Source: DATDYW01 sp964574865
GTDB taxonomy: Bacteria; Patescibacteriota; Minisyncoccia; Phycocordibacterales; JAACPR01
DNA length: 10,873 nucleotides
Reading direction: 5' to 3'
Assembly: GCA_964574865.1 (NCBI GenBank)
Contig: CAZNOT010000018.1
Coordinates: 1 to 10,873 of the forward strand
A program made the position numbers and the translations under genes. The notes beneath the pieces are model-generated. The model saw nothing but the letters and a program-made list of their open reading frames with translations, was not told the origin of the DNA and did not search any database. Below, one piece after another: positions 1-5,970 of the stretch (positions are counted from its first letter, which is position 1; the number at the start of each line of letters is the position of its first letter).

Positions 1-1174
1 AGGGCACGTGGCGCTCGAGCTCGCGCACGGCGCGGTCGAGGGTGCGGCGGAACTTATCCTCTTCCCCGCCGATGGTTTCGAGGATGTGGGCGCGGCGCTC
101 GAGAACGTCCGGGTAAATCTCGCGGAAGTGCTCGACGACCGCTTCGCTAATTTTAGAAAGCGAGCCAGCCGGGCAGCCGAGCGTATCGGCGTAGCGGACC
201 GCGCGGCGCAGGAGGCGACGTAGCACGTAGCCTTGGTCGGCGTTGCCGGGCAGCGCGCCGTCCGAAATCAGCATCGTAGCCGCTCTTACGTGATCCGCCA
301 CAATCCGTCGCGCCCGGACGCTATGAAGTTCGACTTCCTGAAGTTGAACTTCATCGATGGCGGTGTTGATGGAGGCGAACACGTCGGTATCGAAAATGTT
401 GTCCTTGCCCTGGAGCACGGCGCAAATGCGCTCGAAGCCCGCGCCGGTGTCGACGTTCTTCTTCTCGAGCTTGCCCACGATGGCGCCGTCCTTCTTCTCG
501 TACTCCATGAAGACGTCGTTCCAGATCTCGACGACCTTCTGGGCCTCGTCGGCGGCGTCGTACTCCTCGCGGGTCATGTCGCCGAGCCCCTCCGGCGTGA
601 TGTCGTAGAACATCTCGGAGCAGGGGCCGGTCGGGCCGGTCCACGTGTCCTTGCCTTTAACCGCCGGCCACCAGTTGGCGTCGGCGCCCTTGGCGTAGAT
701 GCGGTGCTCGGGCATGCCGGCCTCCATCCAGAAGCGCTTGGCGTCCTCGTCGGGCGGGACGATCCACGAGCCGTCTTCGGCTTTGAGGCCCTCGAAGACG
801 GTCACGTAGAGGCGCGCCGGGTCGAGGCCGAAACCCTCGTCCTTCGACGTGAGCAGCTCGTAGCTCCACTTGATCGCCTCTTCCTTGAAGTAGCTGCCGA
901 GCGACCAGTTGCCGAGCATCTCGAAGAACGTCGCGTGCGTCTTGTCGCCGATGTCCTCGATGTCGGTGGTGCGGAGGCACTTCTGCACGTTCGCGAGCCG
1001 GGTCCCCTGCGGGTGCGGGCGGCCCATCAGGTACGGCACCAAGGGCTGCATGCCGGCCGTGTTGAAGAGCACCGTCGGGTCATTCTCGGGGATGAGCGGC
1101 GCGGACGGCAGGATCGCGTGACCGCGCGCGCGGAAAAATTCGATGAAGCGGCGGCGGATTTCGGGTGAGGTCAT
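1..1174 (-). CDS. alaS: alanine--tRNA ligase, 5' part (cut by window edge)
   Basis: Class II synthetase that charges tRNA-Ala in the cytoplasm. The gene starts at ATG 1172-1174 and reads to the left edge, giving 391 visible residues and no stop. Visible AlaRS signatures are FNTAGMQPLVPYL (about 37-49), CLRTTDIEDIGD (66-77), FFEMLGNWSLGSYFK (83-97), GPTGPCSEMFYD (180-191), VDTGAGFERI (241-250) and RIVADHVRAATMLISDG (290-306). The catalytic core and the start of the tRNA-recognition region are therefore present; any editing and C-Ala parts lie outside. Residues 274-284 (DEVQLQEVELH) are encoded by a near-perfect palindrome, listed separately. The gene follows the nuclease-like gene by 45 nt on the same strand, so the two may be co-transcribed. 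No Shine-Dalgarno is visible; a TAGTTT hexamer lies 10 nt upstream of the ATG. The identification is firm. Confidence 0.97.
   Translation of the reverse strand, partial: MTSPEIRRRFIEFFRARGHAILPSAPLIPENDPTVLFNTAGMQPLVPYLMGRPHPQGTRLANVQKCLRTTDIEDIGDKTHATFFEMLGNWSLGSYFKEEAIKWSYELLTSKDEGFGLDPARLYVTVFEGLKAEDGSWIVPPDEDAKRFWMEAGMPEHRIYAKGADANWWPAVKGKDTWTGPTGPCSEMFYDITPEGLGDMTREEYDAADEAQKVVEIWNDVFMEYEKKDGAIVGKLEKKNVDTGAGFERICAVLQGKDNIFDTDVFASINTAIDEVQLQEVELHSVRARRIVADHVRAATMLISDGALPGNADQGYVLRRLLRRAVRYADTLGCPAGSLSKISEAVVEHFREIYPDVLERRAHILETIGGEEDKFRRTLDRAVRELERHVP
323..354. repeat. Near-perfect inverted repeat inside alaS
   Basis: Two 15-base arms (323-337 and 340-354) are separated by 2 bases and match as reverse complements with one mismatch. 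Each arm contains a near-palindromic 13-mer of the type GAAGTTSRACTTC, so the element is a double palindrome. It lies wholly within the alaS reading frame and encodes about 11 residues (EVQLQEVEL core) between the DTDVF block and the RIVADHVRAA block, a stretch that varies in AlaRS proteins. The structure is seen directly; that it is an inserted element is inference. Confidence 0.75.
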
Positions 1175-1219
1175 GGCTCGGGAAAAACTAACGTATTTGA
1201 GGATTCTTTGCGAGCGCCC

Positions 1220-2077
1220 CTAGTTCTCTAGCGCGAAGTGCTGGCGGATCTCCTCGATTTCCGCGAGCGTGTCTGCGACGCGGGCGGATTCGTGCTTGAG
1301 GACCTGCCCGAGCGTCTTGCGGTCGGCGGCGAGGGTTTTGGTGTCGACAATGCCGGCCTCGGCGATCTGGCGTTTCTCGTGGGCTTTCAGCGACGTGAGG
1401 GACGAGACCGGGAAGACGCCGTGGCGGCTCATGCGGTCGTAGAGGTTGTCGCCGCGGGGCGTCTCCCACGAGAGGAGCTCGATGCCGACGCAGGCGGCGT
1501 ACGTCTCGGCGGTGTCGGTGAACTTGGTGTTCGTGGCGATGGCGCCGCGCGTGACGCTGCGGCTCTTTCCCGCGATTTTGTGCGGGTGGGTCTGGAGGTC
1601 TTCGACGCGGGCCTTCACGTACAAGACAACCTTCGTGTCCGTCTTGTACGAGAGGTCGTTGTGGAACTTAGCCTCGAGCGTGATGAGGTCTGTGTCGTTC
1701 CAGGCGACCACGTCGACCTCGTGCGAGACGCAGGAGCCGTACATCATCTCGCCGACGGCCACGTCGAAGCCCTCCGCGCGGTAGAGCTCGCCGATGAACT
1801 TCTCGAACGGGAAGCCGGTGGGACCCAGGTCGAGGAGCGAGCGGCGCATGCCGTAGCGCGACGCGACGGGGCGCTCGCGGCTCGCGAGCATCTTGTGGGC
1901 GGCCTGGTAGATGCGAGCGGTCGAGTCGTTCGCGCGGATCCCCTGGGTGATCGAGGCGACGATCTCATCGGCGACCTCGAGCGAGGCTCGCGCCGAAACC
2001 AGCGAATCGCGAAGCTTGCGGGCGTCGAACGGCTCCTTCGAGCCGTCCGATTTGGTGACGAGGGGGCCTCGGGGCAT
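1220..2077 (-). CDS. ATP-cone and Mrr-like PD-(D/E)xK nuclease domain protein
   Basis: Predicted cytoplasmic protein of 285 residues. Residues 5-85 resemble an ATP-cone: VTKSDGSKEPFDARKL at 7-22, then VADEIVASI and the RYGMRRSLLDLGP segment. ATP-cones bind nucleotides and are best known from ribonucleotide reductases and NrdR. Residues 88-160 look like a restriction-endonuclease (Mrr-type) fold with the sequence HEVDVVAW...LITLEAKF. The candidate metal-binding and catalytic residues are E120 or D122 and E135-x-K137. The tail (about 227-262, SLTSLKAHEKRQIAEAGI) resembles a helix-hairpin-helix DNA-binding unit. Proteins of this architecture are known as ATP-cone/restriction-endonuclease proteins, but their substrate is not established, and no methyltransferase gene is adjacent. 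The start is ATG at 2075-2077; it has no Shine-Dalgarno and a CACAAT hexamer 6 nt upstream. The gene sits between mnmA and alaS, separated from mnmA by a long hairpin. It could be DNA repair or defence; which one is undetermined. Confidence 0.8.
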   Translation of the reverse strand: MPRGPLVTKSDGSKEPFDARKLRDSLVSARASLEVADEIVASITQGIRANDSTARIYQAAHKMLASRERPVASRYGMRRSLLDLGPTGFPFEKFIGELYRAEGFDVAVGEMMYGSCVSHEVDVVAWNDTDLITLEAKFHNDLSYKTDTKVVLYVKARVEDLQTHPHKIAGKSRSVTRGAIATNTKFTDTAETYAACVGIELLSWETPRGDNLYDRMSRHGVFPVSSLTSLKAHEKRQIAEAGIVDTKTLAADRKTLGQVLKHESARVADTLAEIEEIRQHFALEN

Positions 2078-2083
2078 TGGGTA

Positions 2084-2112
2084 ATTGTGAAGTAACAGGT
2101 AACAAGTAACAA
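2084..2112 (-). promoter_or_regulatory. Possible promoter for the nuclease-like gene, within the repeat arm
   Basis: On the minus strand TTGTTA (2107-2112) is followed after 17 nt by CACAAT (2084-2089), which ends 6 nt before the ATG at 2077. Both boxes match the sigma-70 consensus only partly. The -35-like box belongs to the AAGTAAC repeat arm. If used, the transcript would be leaderless or nearly so. This is a tentative call from spacing and from a parallel arrangement at 5971-6000. Confidence 0.3.
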
Positions 2113-2156
2113 GTTCCAGCCTCGGCTCGAACCTCTTACTTGTTACTTGTTACTTC
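2089..2156. repeat. Long AAGTAAC-type inverted repeat between mnmA and the nuclease gene
   Basis: Two 33-base arms (2089-2121 and 2124-2156) align as reverse complements with 4 differences, one of which becomes a G-U pair in the minus-strand RNA. The outer parts are tandem copies of AAGTAAC; the inner part is a GC-rich gttc-agcc stem. The right arm overlaps the last seven codons of mnmA and supplies its TAA stop. No T-tract follows on either strand, so it is not a classical intrinsic terminator. It may act as an RNA-stabilising or attenuating hairpin in the mnmA to nuclease transcript, or may simply be a dispersed repeat. A related but diverged element lies at 5978-6077. Confidence 0.8.
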
Positions 2157-3233
2157 GCGAGCGACCTCTCCCCCGCCGAGGCACTCGCCGTCCGAAGCGT
2201 AGAAAACGGCGGATTGACCGGGGGCGGGCGCGAAGCCGGGCGACTCGATGCGGGTCACGCCGCCGTTCGGAACGGCAATTACGTTCGCCGGGGCGCTGCG
2301 GTGGCGGAGCTGGCAGGTTGCGGCGCGGGAAAGGGCGCCCGGCGAAGTTTCGGAGATACTTTCGAGAGAGATTTCGATCGGGCCGGCCGGCGCCGCAGGC
2401 GCCGGCCCGACGACGAGCCGATTCGCCGCGGCGTCCTGCGCCACAACGTAGAGCGGCTGCCCGCGAAGCTTTTCGTGAACGCCCGCGAGCGAAATTCGCT
2501 CGCCCGGTACGTACAGGATTGCCCCGTCGTGCCGACCAATCACCTCCCCGCCCTCGGCGACCGCATCGCCCGGCTCCGGTTTGAGTCGCGCGCGCAGGAA
2601 CTCTTTGAAATCCATCTCGCCGACGAAGCAGACGCCCTGGCTGTCGGGCTTTTCAGCGACGGGCAGGCCTAGCGTTCTGGCGAGCGCGCGCACCTTGGGC
2701 TTCGTGAGTTCGCCCAGCGGAAACCGCGCGGCTCGTAGCTCGTCCTGACCGAGCGCCCACAGGAAGTAGCTCTGGTCCTTAGCGGCGTCCGCGCCGCGGT
2801 AGCGGCGAACGTCCCCAAGGTCCGACCTTGCGGCAAGGTCGGACCTTGGGGACGTTCGCGCGTAGTGGCCAGTGGCTAGCTCAGAGAAGCCTTCGGCGCG
2901 GGCGGCGGCGAGGAGCGCGCCGAACTTGATGGATTTGTTGCACCAGACGTCGGGGTTCACCGCGCGTCCGTGACGGTAGCCGTCGAGGAGCGGGACGACG
3001 ACCTCGCGTTCGTAGGCGTCGCCGAGGTCGATCGAGCGGAACGGAATTCCGAGCTTTGCTGCCACGCGCATCGCGTCGCGCTCCTCGGCGGCCCAGTCGC
3101 AGCGCGATTCCTTCGGGCTCCAGCCGCGGGCGAAGAAGGCGGTGACGGCGTGGCCGTCACGCTGAAGGAGTGCGGCTGCGACCGCGCTGTCAACGCCGCC
3201 CGATAGGGCTACAGCTAAACTTCTTTCGCTCAC
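2136..3233 (-). CDS. mnmA: tRNA 2-thiouridine(34) synthase MnmA
   Basis: Cytoplasmic enzyme that thiolates the wobble uridine of Lys, Glu and Gln tRNAs, activating U34 with ATP and transferring sulfur from a persulfide relay. The length of 365 residues is normal for the family. The PP-loop motif SGGVDS is at 11-16. The two conserved cysteines are present: C98 (PDVWCNKSIKF) and C202 (SQGVCF, the persulfide cysteine). ATGHYAR (120-126) and KDQSYFLW (152-159) are also conserved. The start is GTG at 3231-3233, directly before SERSLAVALSGGVDS, so a longer product is unlikely. Oddities are a 55-bp palindrome encoding residues 125-143, a YVPGERI stretch where the family usually has YTIGQR, and last residues (EVTSNK) encoded by an intergenic repeat arm. 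The gene is divergent from the plus-strand orphan and upstream of the nuclease-like gene. Confidence 0.97.
   Translation of the reverse strand: MSERSLAVALSGGVDSAVAAALLQRDGHAVTAFFARGWSPKESRCDWAAEERDAMRVAAKLGIPFRSIDLGDAYEREVVVPLLDGYRHGRAVNPDVWCNKSIKFGALLAAARAEGFSELATGHYARTSPRSDLAARSDLGDVRRYRGADAAKDQSYFLWALGQDELRAARFPLGELTKPKVRALARTLGLPVAEKPDSQGVCFVGEMDFKEFLRARLKPEPGDAVAEGGEVIGRHDGAILYVPGERISLAGVHEKLRGQPLYVVAQDAAANRLVVGPAPAAPAGPIEISLESISETSPGALSRAATCQLRHRSAPANVIAVPNGGVTRIESPGFAPAPGQSAVFYASDGECLGGGEVAREVTSNK
2385..2407. repeat. Short GC-rich hairpin in mnmA
   Basis: Ten-base perfect arms (2385-2394 and 2398-2407) around a 3-base loop, made of GGCCGGCGCC-like sequence. In frame it encodes the alanine/proline-rich segment GPAPAAPAG. 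It could be chance in GC-rich coding DNA, or a smaller relative of the palindrome at 2805-2859. Confidence 0.45.
2485..2503. repeat. Short hairpin in mnmA beside the altered TIGQR region
   Basis: Nine-base perfect arms (2485-2493 and 2495-2503, GCGAGCGAA and its complement) around a single base. It encodes residues just around ERISLAG, next to the YVPGERI stretch that replaces the usual TIGQR motif. Its significance is uncertain. Confidence 0.4.
2805..2859. repeat. 55-bp perfect palindrome in frame inside mnmA
   Basis: Arms 2805-2831 and 2833-2859 are exact reverse complements (27 of 27) around one central G. Each arm holds an odd-length near-palindrome AAGGTCSGACCTT, so the element is two near-palindromic 13-mers facing each other, flanked by CGAACGTCCCC and its complement. 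It encodes MnmA residues 125-143, in the loop between ATGHYAR and the KDQSYF motif, a place where family members differ in length. The palindrome contains no stop in the mnmA frame and does not disturb conserved residues. It resembles in concept the in-frame palindromic elements described in Rickettsia, but the sequence is different. Confidence 0.95.
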
Positions 3234-3239
3234 TGGACG

Positions 3240-3248
3240 ACCATACCA
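3240..3248 (-). promoter_or_regulatory. Possible extended -10 box of mnmA
   Basis: On the minus strand TGGTATGGT (TGn followed by TATGGT, 3240-3248) ends 6 nt before the GTG start at 3233. I see no good -35 box 16-18 nt upstream and no Shine-Dalgarno between it and the start. If functional, the mRNA would begin at or next to the start codon. Tentative. Confidence 0.3.
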
Positions 3249-3294
3249 CTACTTGATTTATTCCAGTAATTATTGTAGTTACTATCTCGAATCT

Positions 3295-3750
3295 ATGAGA
3301 AAACCGTACATTCTTTTTACTCCCGTCACGCGTTACCTGCTCGCGGGGGGCGAGTACTTTCCGGCGGAACTAAGCGGCCACCAAATTTGCTGGGCTTTTC
3401 GAGCTGTTCGACTTCACGCTCCTCCTGAGGAGGGAGACTTAATTCCGAACACTCAGCCCAACCAAAGCTTCCCCAACGGAATCTTTCGAGTTGAAAGTCG
3501 TATTCACCTGGACGGAGGCTGGAACTCACCAAAGATCGCACTTATCTGCGCCCTCCAAGGAGGCTCTGGCAAGCCTACGGCGCAGCGCTGCGACGAGAAA
3601 GATGTTCCGGCTACCGCGATCACCAAAGATGATGTGTGGCGACTCATTAACAGAGGTGGGCAGTGGAAACCAGTCGAACACTCAGAGGAAAGCGTTGTCG
3701 GGAGGCTGCTCACGACAATCTACCCAGGCAGTTCCACCCGTGTTACCTGA
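3295..3750 (+). CDS. Hypothetical protein, AT-richer orphan on the opposite strand
   Basis: I do not recognise this 151-residue protein. It is predicted to be soluble, with no signal peptide, membrane helix, cysteine cluster or catalytic motif that I can name. Visible segments are MRKPYILFTPVTRYLLAGG at the N terminus, a proline/glutamate patch HAPPEEGD (41-48), NGIFRVESRIHLDGGWNSPK (61-80) and KDDVWRLINRGGQW (111-124). The ATG at 3295 is preferred over a TTG at 3253 because a TACTAT hexamer lies 9 nt before it and the extra residues look like non-coding sequence. It is the only plus-strand gene, it is flanked by divergent mnmA and convergent mltG, and its own terminator follows directly. GC content in three sampled 60-base lines is about 48-57%, well below its neighbours, which suggests recent acquisition. 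That it is a real gene is supported by the intact frame plus the terminator; its function is unknown. Confidence 0.7.
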   Translation: MRKPYILFTPVTRYLLAGGEYFPAELSGHQICWAFRAVRLHAPPEEGDLIPNTQPNQSFPNGIFRVESRIHLDGGWNSPKIALICALQGGSGKPTAQRCDEKDVPATAITKDDVWRLINRGGQWKPVEHSEESVVGRLLTTIYPGSSTRVT

Positions 3751-3778
3751 GCCGCCCGTGGGGCGGCTTTTTCTTTTT
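3751..3778 (+). terminator. Intrinsic terminator of the orphan gene
   Basis: A perfect 7-bp stem GCCGCCC/GGGCGGC (3751-3757 and 3761-3767) with a GTG loop is followed by T5-C-T5. It begins immediately after the TGA at 3748-3750. The T-tract overlaps the last bases of the convergent mltG gene, whose TAA is at 3777-3779. On the minus strand no T-tract follows the stem, so it points only rightward. Confidence 0.9.
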
Positions 3779-4748
3779 AGTCCAAATACTTCGCCCGGTT
3801 CTGCTTGTGCCCCTCGAACGTCTTCGCGTAGTACATCTCCCCGTCTTTGCCCGTGAGGAAGTAGCGGTACGGAGACTCCTTTGGGTACGCGGCGGCCTCG
3901 AGCGCCTCGAGGCCGGGGCTGCAGATTGGGGTCGGCGGGAGGCCTAGGTTCTTGTACGTGTTGTACGGGTCGTCCGAGGCGAGGTCGTCCTGCGTGATCT
4001 CGGCGGTGCCGCGACCCACGGAGTAGACGAACGGCGCGTCGACCTGGAGCGGCATACCCTCGTCGAGGCGGCGCCAGAGGATGCCCGCGACGGTGGCGCG
4101 CGCCTCGGCGGTCGACTCGCGCTCGACGATCGACGCCATGGTGACGATGTCGGCGAAGGTTCGATCGGTCCCGGCGACCGCGTCGCGCAGGGACGACACG
4201 CGATCCTCGAAGTTGTCGCGCGCGGCCGAGGCGACCGCCGCGACGTCGGCGTCCGGGCTGAAGCGGTAGGTGTCCGGGAAGAGGTAGCCCTCCTCGCCCT
4301 CCGTCTCGAGGAGGAAGGCTTCGGCGTCGAACGACGGCAGCGCGGCGGCGAACGTGGCGGCCATCTGGCGACGGTCGAACCCTTCGGGGATCGTCACGTT
4401 AACCATCGGCGCGCGCGTGTCGCCGGTCCGGAGGCGGCGCACCCAGTCGAGCGCCGACTCGTCGGCCGCGAGCCGGTAGCGACCGGCGACGAGATCGTCG
4501 GCCGAGCCGGTGAAGGCGACCACGGCCGAGAAGGCCGTCGCCGAGCGCACGGCGCCGAGCTCGGCGAGCGAGCGGGCGACCTCGCGCGCCGTGGCACCCG
4601 GGGGCACCACGACGTCGCCCTCGGGCGAGCCAATCGGCGGCAGGAGGGCGAACCCGAACGCGAGCGCCGCGACGAGCGCGGCGGATCCGACGACGCGCAG
4701 CGCCGCTCGGGCGGCGCCCGCGTGAACCTGGTAGCGGTACTGCGGCAT
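3777..4748 (-). CDS. mltG: endolytic murein transglycosylase MltG
   Basis: Inner-membrane lytic transglycosylase that cleaves nascent peptidoglycan strands and so sets glycan chain length. At 323 residues it has the family layout. A short cytoplasmic N terminus is followed by one membrane helix (about 16-37), then a LysM-like region (VVVPPGATAREVARSLAELGAV, 46-67) and the YceG domain. Family motifs visible are NVTIPEG (117-123), EGYLFPDTY (153-161), ASIVERES (205-212, with the catalytic glutamate, probably E209), MPLQVDAPFVYSVG (232-245) and DPYNTYKNLGLPPTPICSPG (260-279). The start is ATG at 4746-4748, 12 nt after the stop of the upstream membrane-protein gene, which suggests an operon or translational coupling. 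GAGG abuts the ATG, too close for an ordinary Shine-Dalgarno. The gene converges with the plus-strand orphan. Confidence 0.96.
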   Translation of the reverse strand: MPQYRYQVHAGAARAALRVVGSAALVAALAFGFALLPPIGSPEGDVVVPPGATAREVARSLAELGAVRSATAFSAVVAFTGSADDLVAGRYRLAADESALDWVRRLRTGDTRAPMVNVTIPEGFDRRQMAATFAAALPSFDAEAFLLETEGEEGYLFPDTYRFSPDADVAAVASAARDNFEDRVSSLRDAVAGTDRTFADIVTMASIVERESTAEARATVAGILWRRLDEGMPLQVDAPFVYSVGRGTAEITQDDLASDDPYNTYKNLGLPPTPICSPGLEALEAAAYPKESPYRYFLTGKDGEMYYAKTFEGHKQNRAKYLD

Positions 4749-4760
4749 CCTCGAATCTTA

Positions 4761-5963
4761 CTAGACCGGCAGGTTCGGGGGCGGGTCGGCGCGGCGGGAC
4801 TGCACGCGGCCGAACGTCGGCGCGGAGACGGCGGAGGACGGCAGGTGGAAAATGGTCGCGAGCTCCTCGGTGTTGAGCACGAAGGTCTCGTCGGTGAACG
4901 AGCGGTTGCGGTAGGCCTCGAGCATCTTCTTTTTCATCTTCGCGATTTTCGCGCCGCGCCAGTCCTGCCACGGGTAGTCGACGCTGGTGGATTTCGCGGA
5001 CTTGAAGCCGTTGAGCTCGAGCGAGTTGAACTGGCGGAACGCGCCGCCGAGGCCCGCTCTCATGAAGCCTTTCTCGGCGTCCATCGCGCCCTCGGGGAAA
5101 ATCGCCAGCGTGCGGATCGTCGTGTCGAAGCCGTACTTTGAGACCGAGCGCTCGAGCGCCTCGATGATGAACTCCTGGCGCTTCGTCGCCTTTCCCTCCT
5201 GCGTCTCGCCGTCCTTACCCTTGGTCTTGCTCCGATCGCGCACGGCGGCCACCTCCTTCTTCGCAGACTCCTGCCACGAATCCTCGACGCCGAAGAGGGT
5301 GCCCGCCTTGTGGGCCTCCTTCTTGTGCGCCTTCACGATGATCTGAATCCACGCCTGGAAGCCGCGCGGCACGGAGCTCAGGAACTCGACGGTCGGCGAG
5401 AGTGGGTCGACCTGCAGCTCCGGCTTCTCCTCGTCGAGGAGGCCGTAGTCGACGTAGGTGCGGATCGGGTACGCGTCGGCTTTCTCGAGCTTGTACTCGG
5501 CGCCGAACCAGTCGAACTTGGCCGAGTCGTAGAAGACTTCGTCGGTGTAGTCGTCTTCGCGCTCGATAACCACGCCCGGGTACTGCGAGTAGAGCTGCGT
5601 TTCGAGGAGCCGCGCGAAGCTCTCCTGCGTGCGGATGTAGAAGCGCACGTCGCCACCGATCGAGGCCATCTCCAGCGCGAACCAGGGGCGGCGCTTACCC
5701 TTCCAGTAGAGATCGAGCCAGTTGCCCTCGCCCGAGGTCTGGAACAGCGACGTCAGGAAAATTTCCATGGCGACCGGCGTGCGGAAAACCTCCGGCGGAG
5801 GCATCACTCGCAGGAGCGACCAGCGGAGCGAGGCGACGTAGCGGTCGCGGACGTACTCAATCCACACGTCCCAGAGGTACGCGCCGCCGAGGATGGCCGC
5901 GAGGAACGGCAGGAGGTACCAGGCGAAGGCCCAAATGTTTGACGCTAGTGTGTCGGGGTCCAT
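4761..5963 (-). CDS. One-helix membrane protein, secretion-ATPase-companion-like
   Basis: This 400-residue protein has one N-terminal membrane helix (about 11-36, NIWAFAWYLLPFLAAILGG) followed by a long cytoplasmic part. It lacks Walker motifs. Three patches remind me of the region preceding or partnering HerA/VirB4/TraD-type ATPases in Patescibacteria and Actinobacteria: YSQYPGVVIE (125-134), DPLSPTVEFLSSV...GFQAWIQIIV (186-210) and FVLNTEELATIFHLP (361-375) with a proline-rich end RRADPPPNLP. I believe this group is now labelled DUF8128, but I could not verify that. A charged linker (about 211-262, lysine/glutamate rich) splits the domain. The ATG at 5961-5963 is chosen over an upstream TTG at 5990, which would start inside the intergenic repeat. 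mltG follows 12 nt downstream. A role in an envelope-spanning or pilus-related machine is inference only; no ATPase partner lies in the window. Confidence 0.75.
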   Translation of the reverse strand: MDPDTLASNIWAFAWYLLPFLAAILGGAYLWDVWIEYVRDRYVASLRWSLLRVMPPPEVFRTPVAMEIFLTSLFQTSGEGNWLDLYWKGKRRPWFALEMASIGGDVRFYIRTQESFARLLETQLYSQYPGVVIEREDDYTDEVFYDSAKFDWFGAEYKLEKADAYPIRTYVDYGLLDEEKPELQVDPLSPTVEFLSSVPRGFQAWIQIIVKAHKKEAHKAGTLFGVEDSWQESAKKEVAAVRDRSKTKGKDGETQEGKATKRQEFIIEALERSVSKYGFDTTIRTLAIFPEGAMDAEKGFMRAGLGGAFRQFNSLELNGFKSAKSTSVDYPWQDWRGAKIAKMKKKMLEAYRNRSFTDETFVLNTEELATIFHLPSSAVSAPTFGRVQSRRADPPPNLPV

Positions 5964-5970
5964 CGGCAGC

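Noticed and set aside
233..1168. Plus-strand open frame opposite alaS (311 codons)
   Set aside because: The minus strand encodes unmistakable AlaRS motifs through the whole stretch.
1238..2095. Plus-strand open frame opposite the nuclease-like gene (285 codons)
   Set aside because: It mirrors the real gene almost end to end. The minus-strand product has coherent domains while this one does not.
2089..2156. CRISPR array or simple tandem repeat
   Set aside because: Units of AAGTAAC are 7 nt long without spacers and are arranged as an inverted repeat, not as direct repeats with unique spacers.
3751..3778. The terminator acting also for mltG (bidirectional)
   Set aside because: On the minus strand the stem is followed by TCAGG rather than a T-tract, so it is convincing only for the plus-strand gene.
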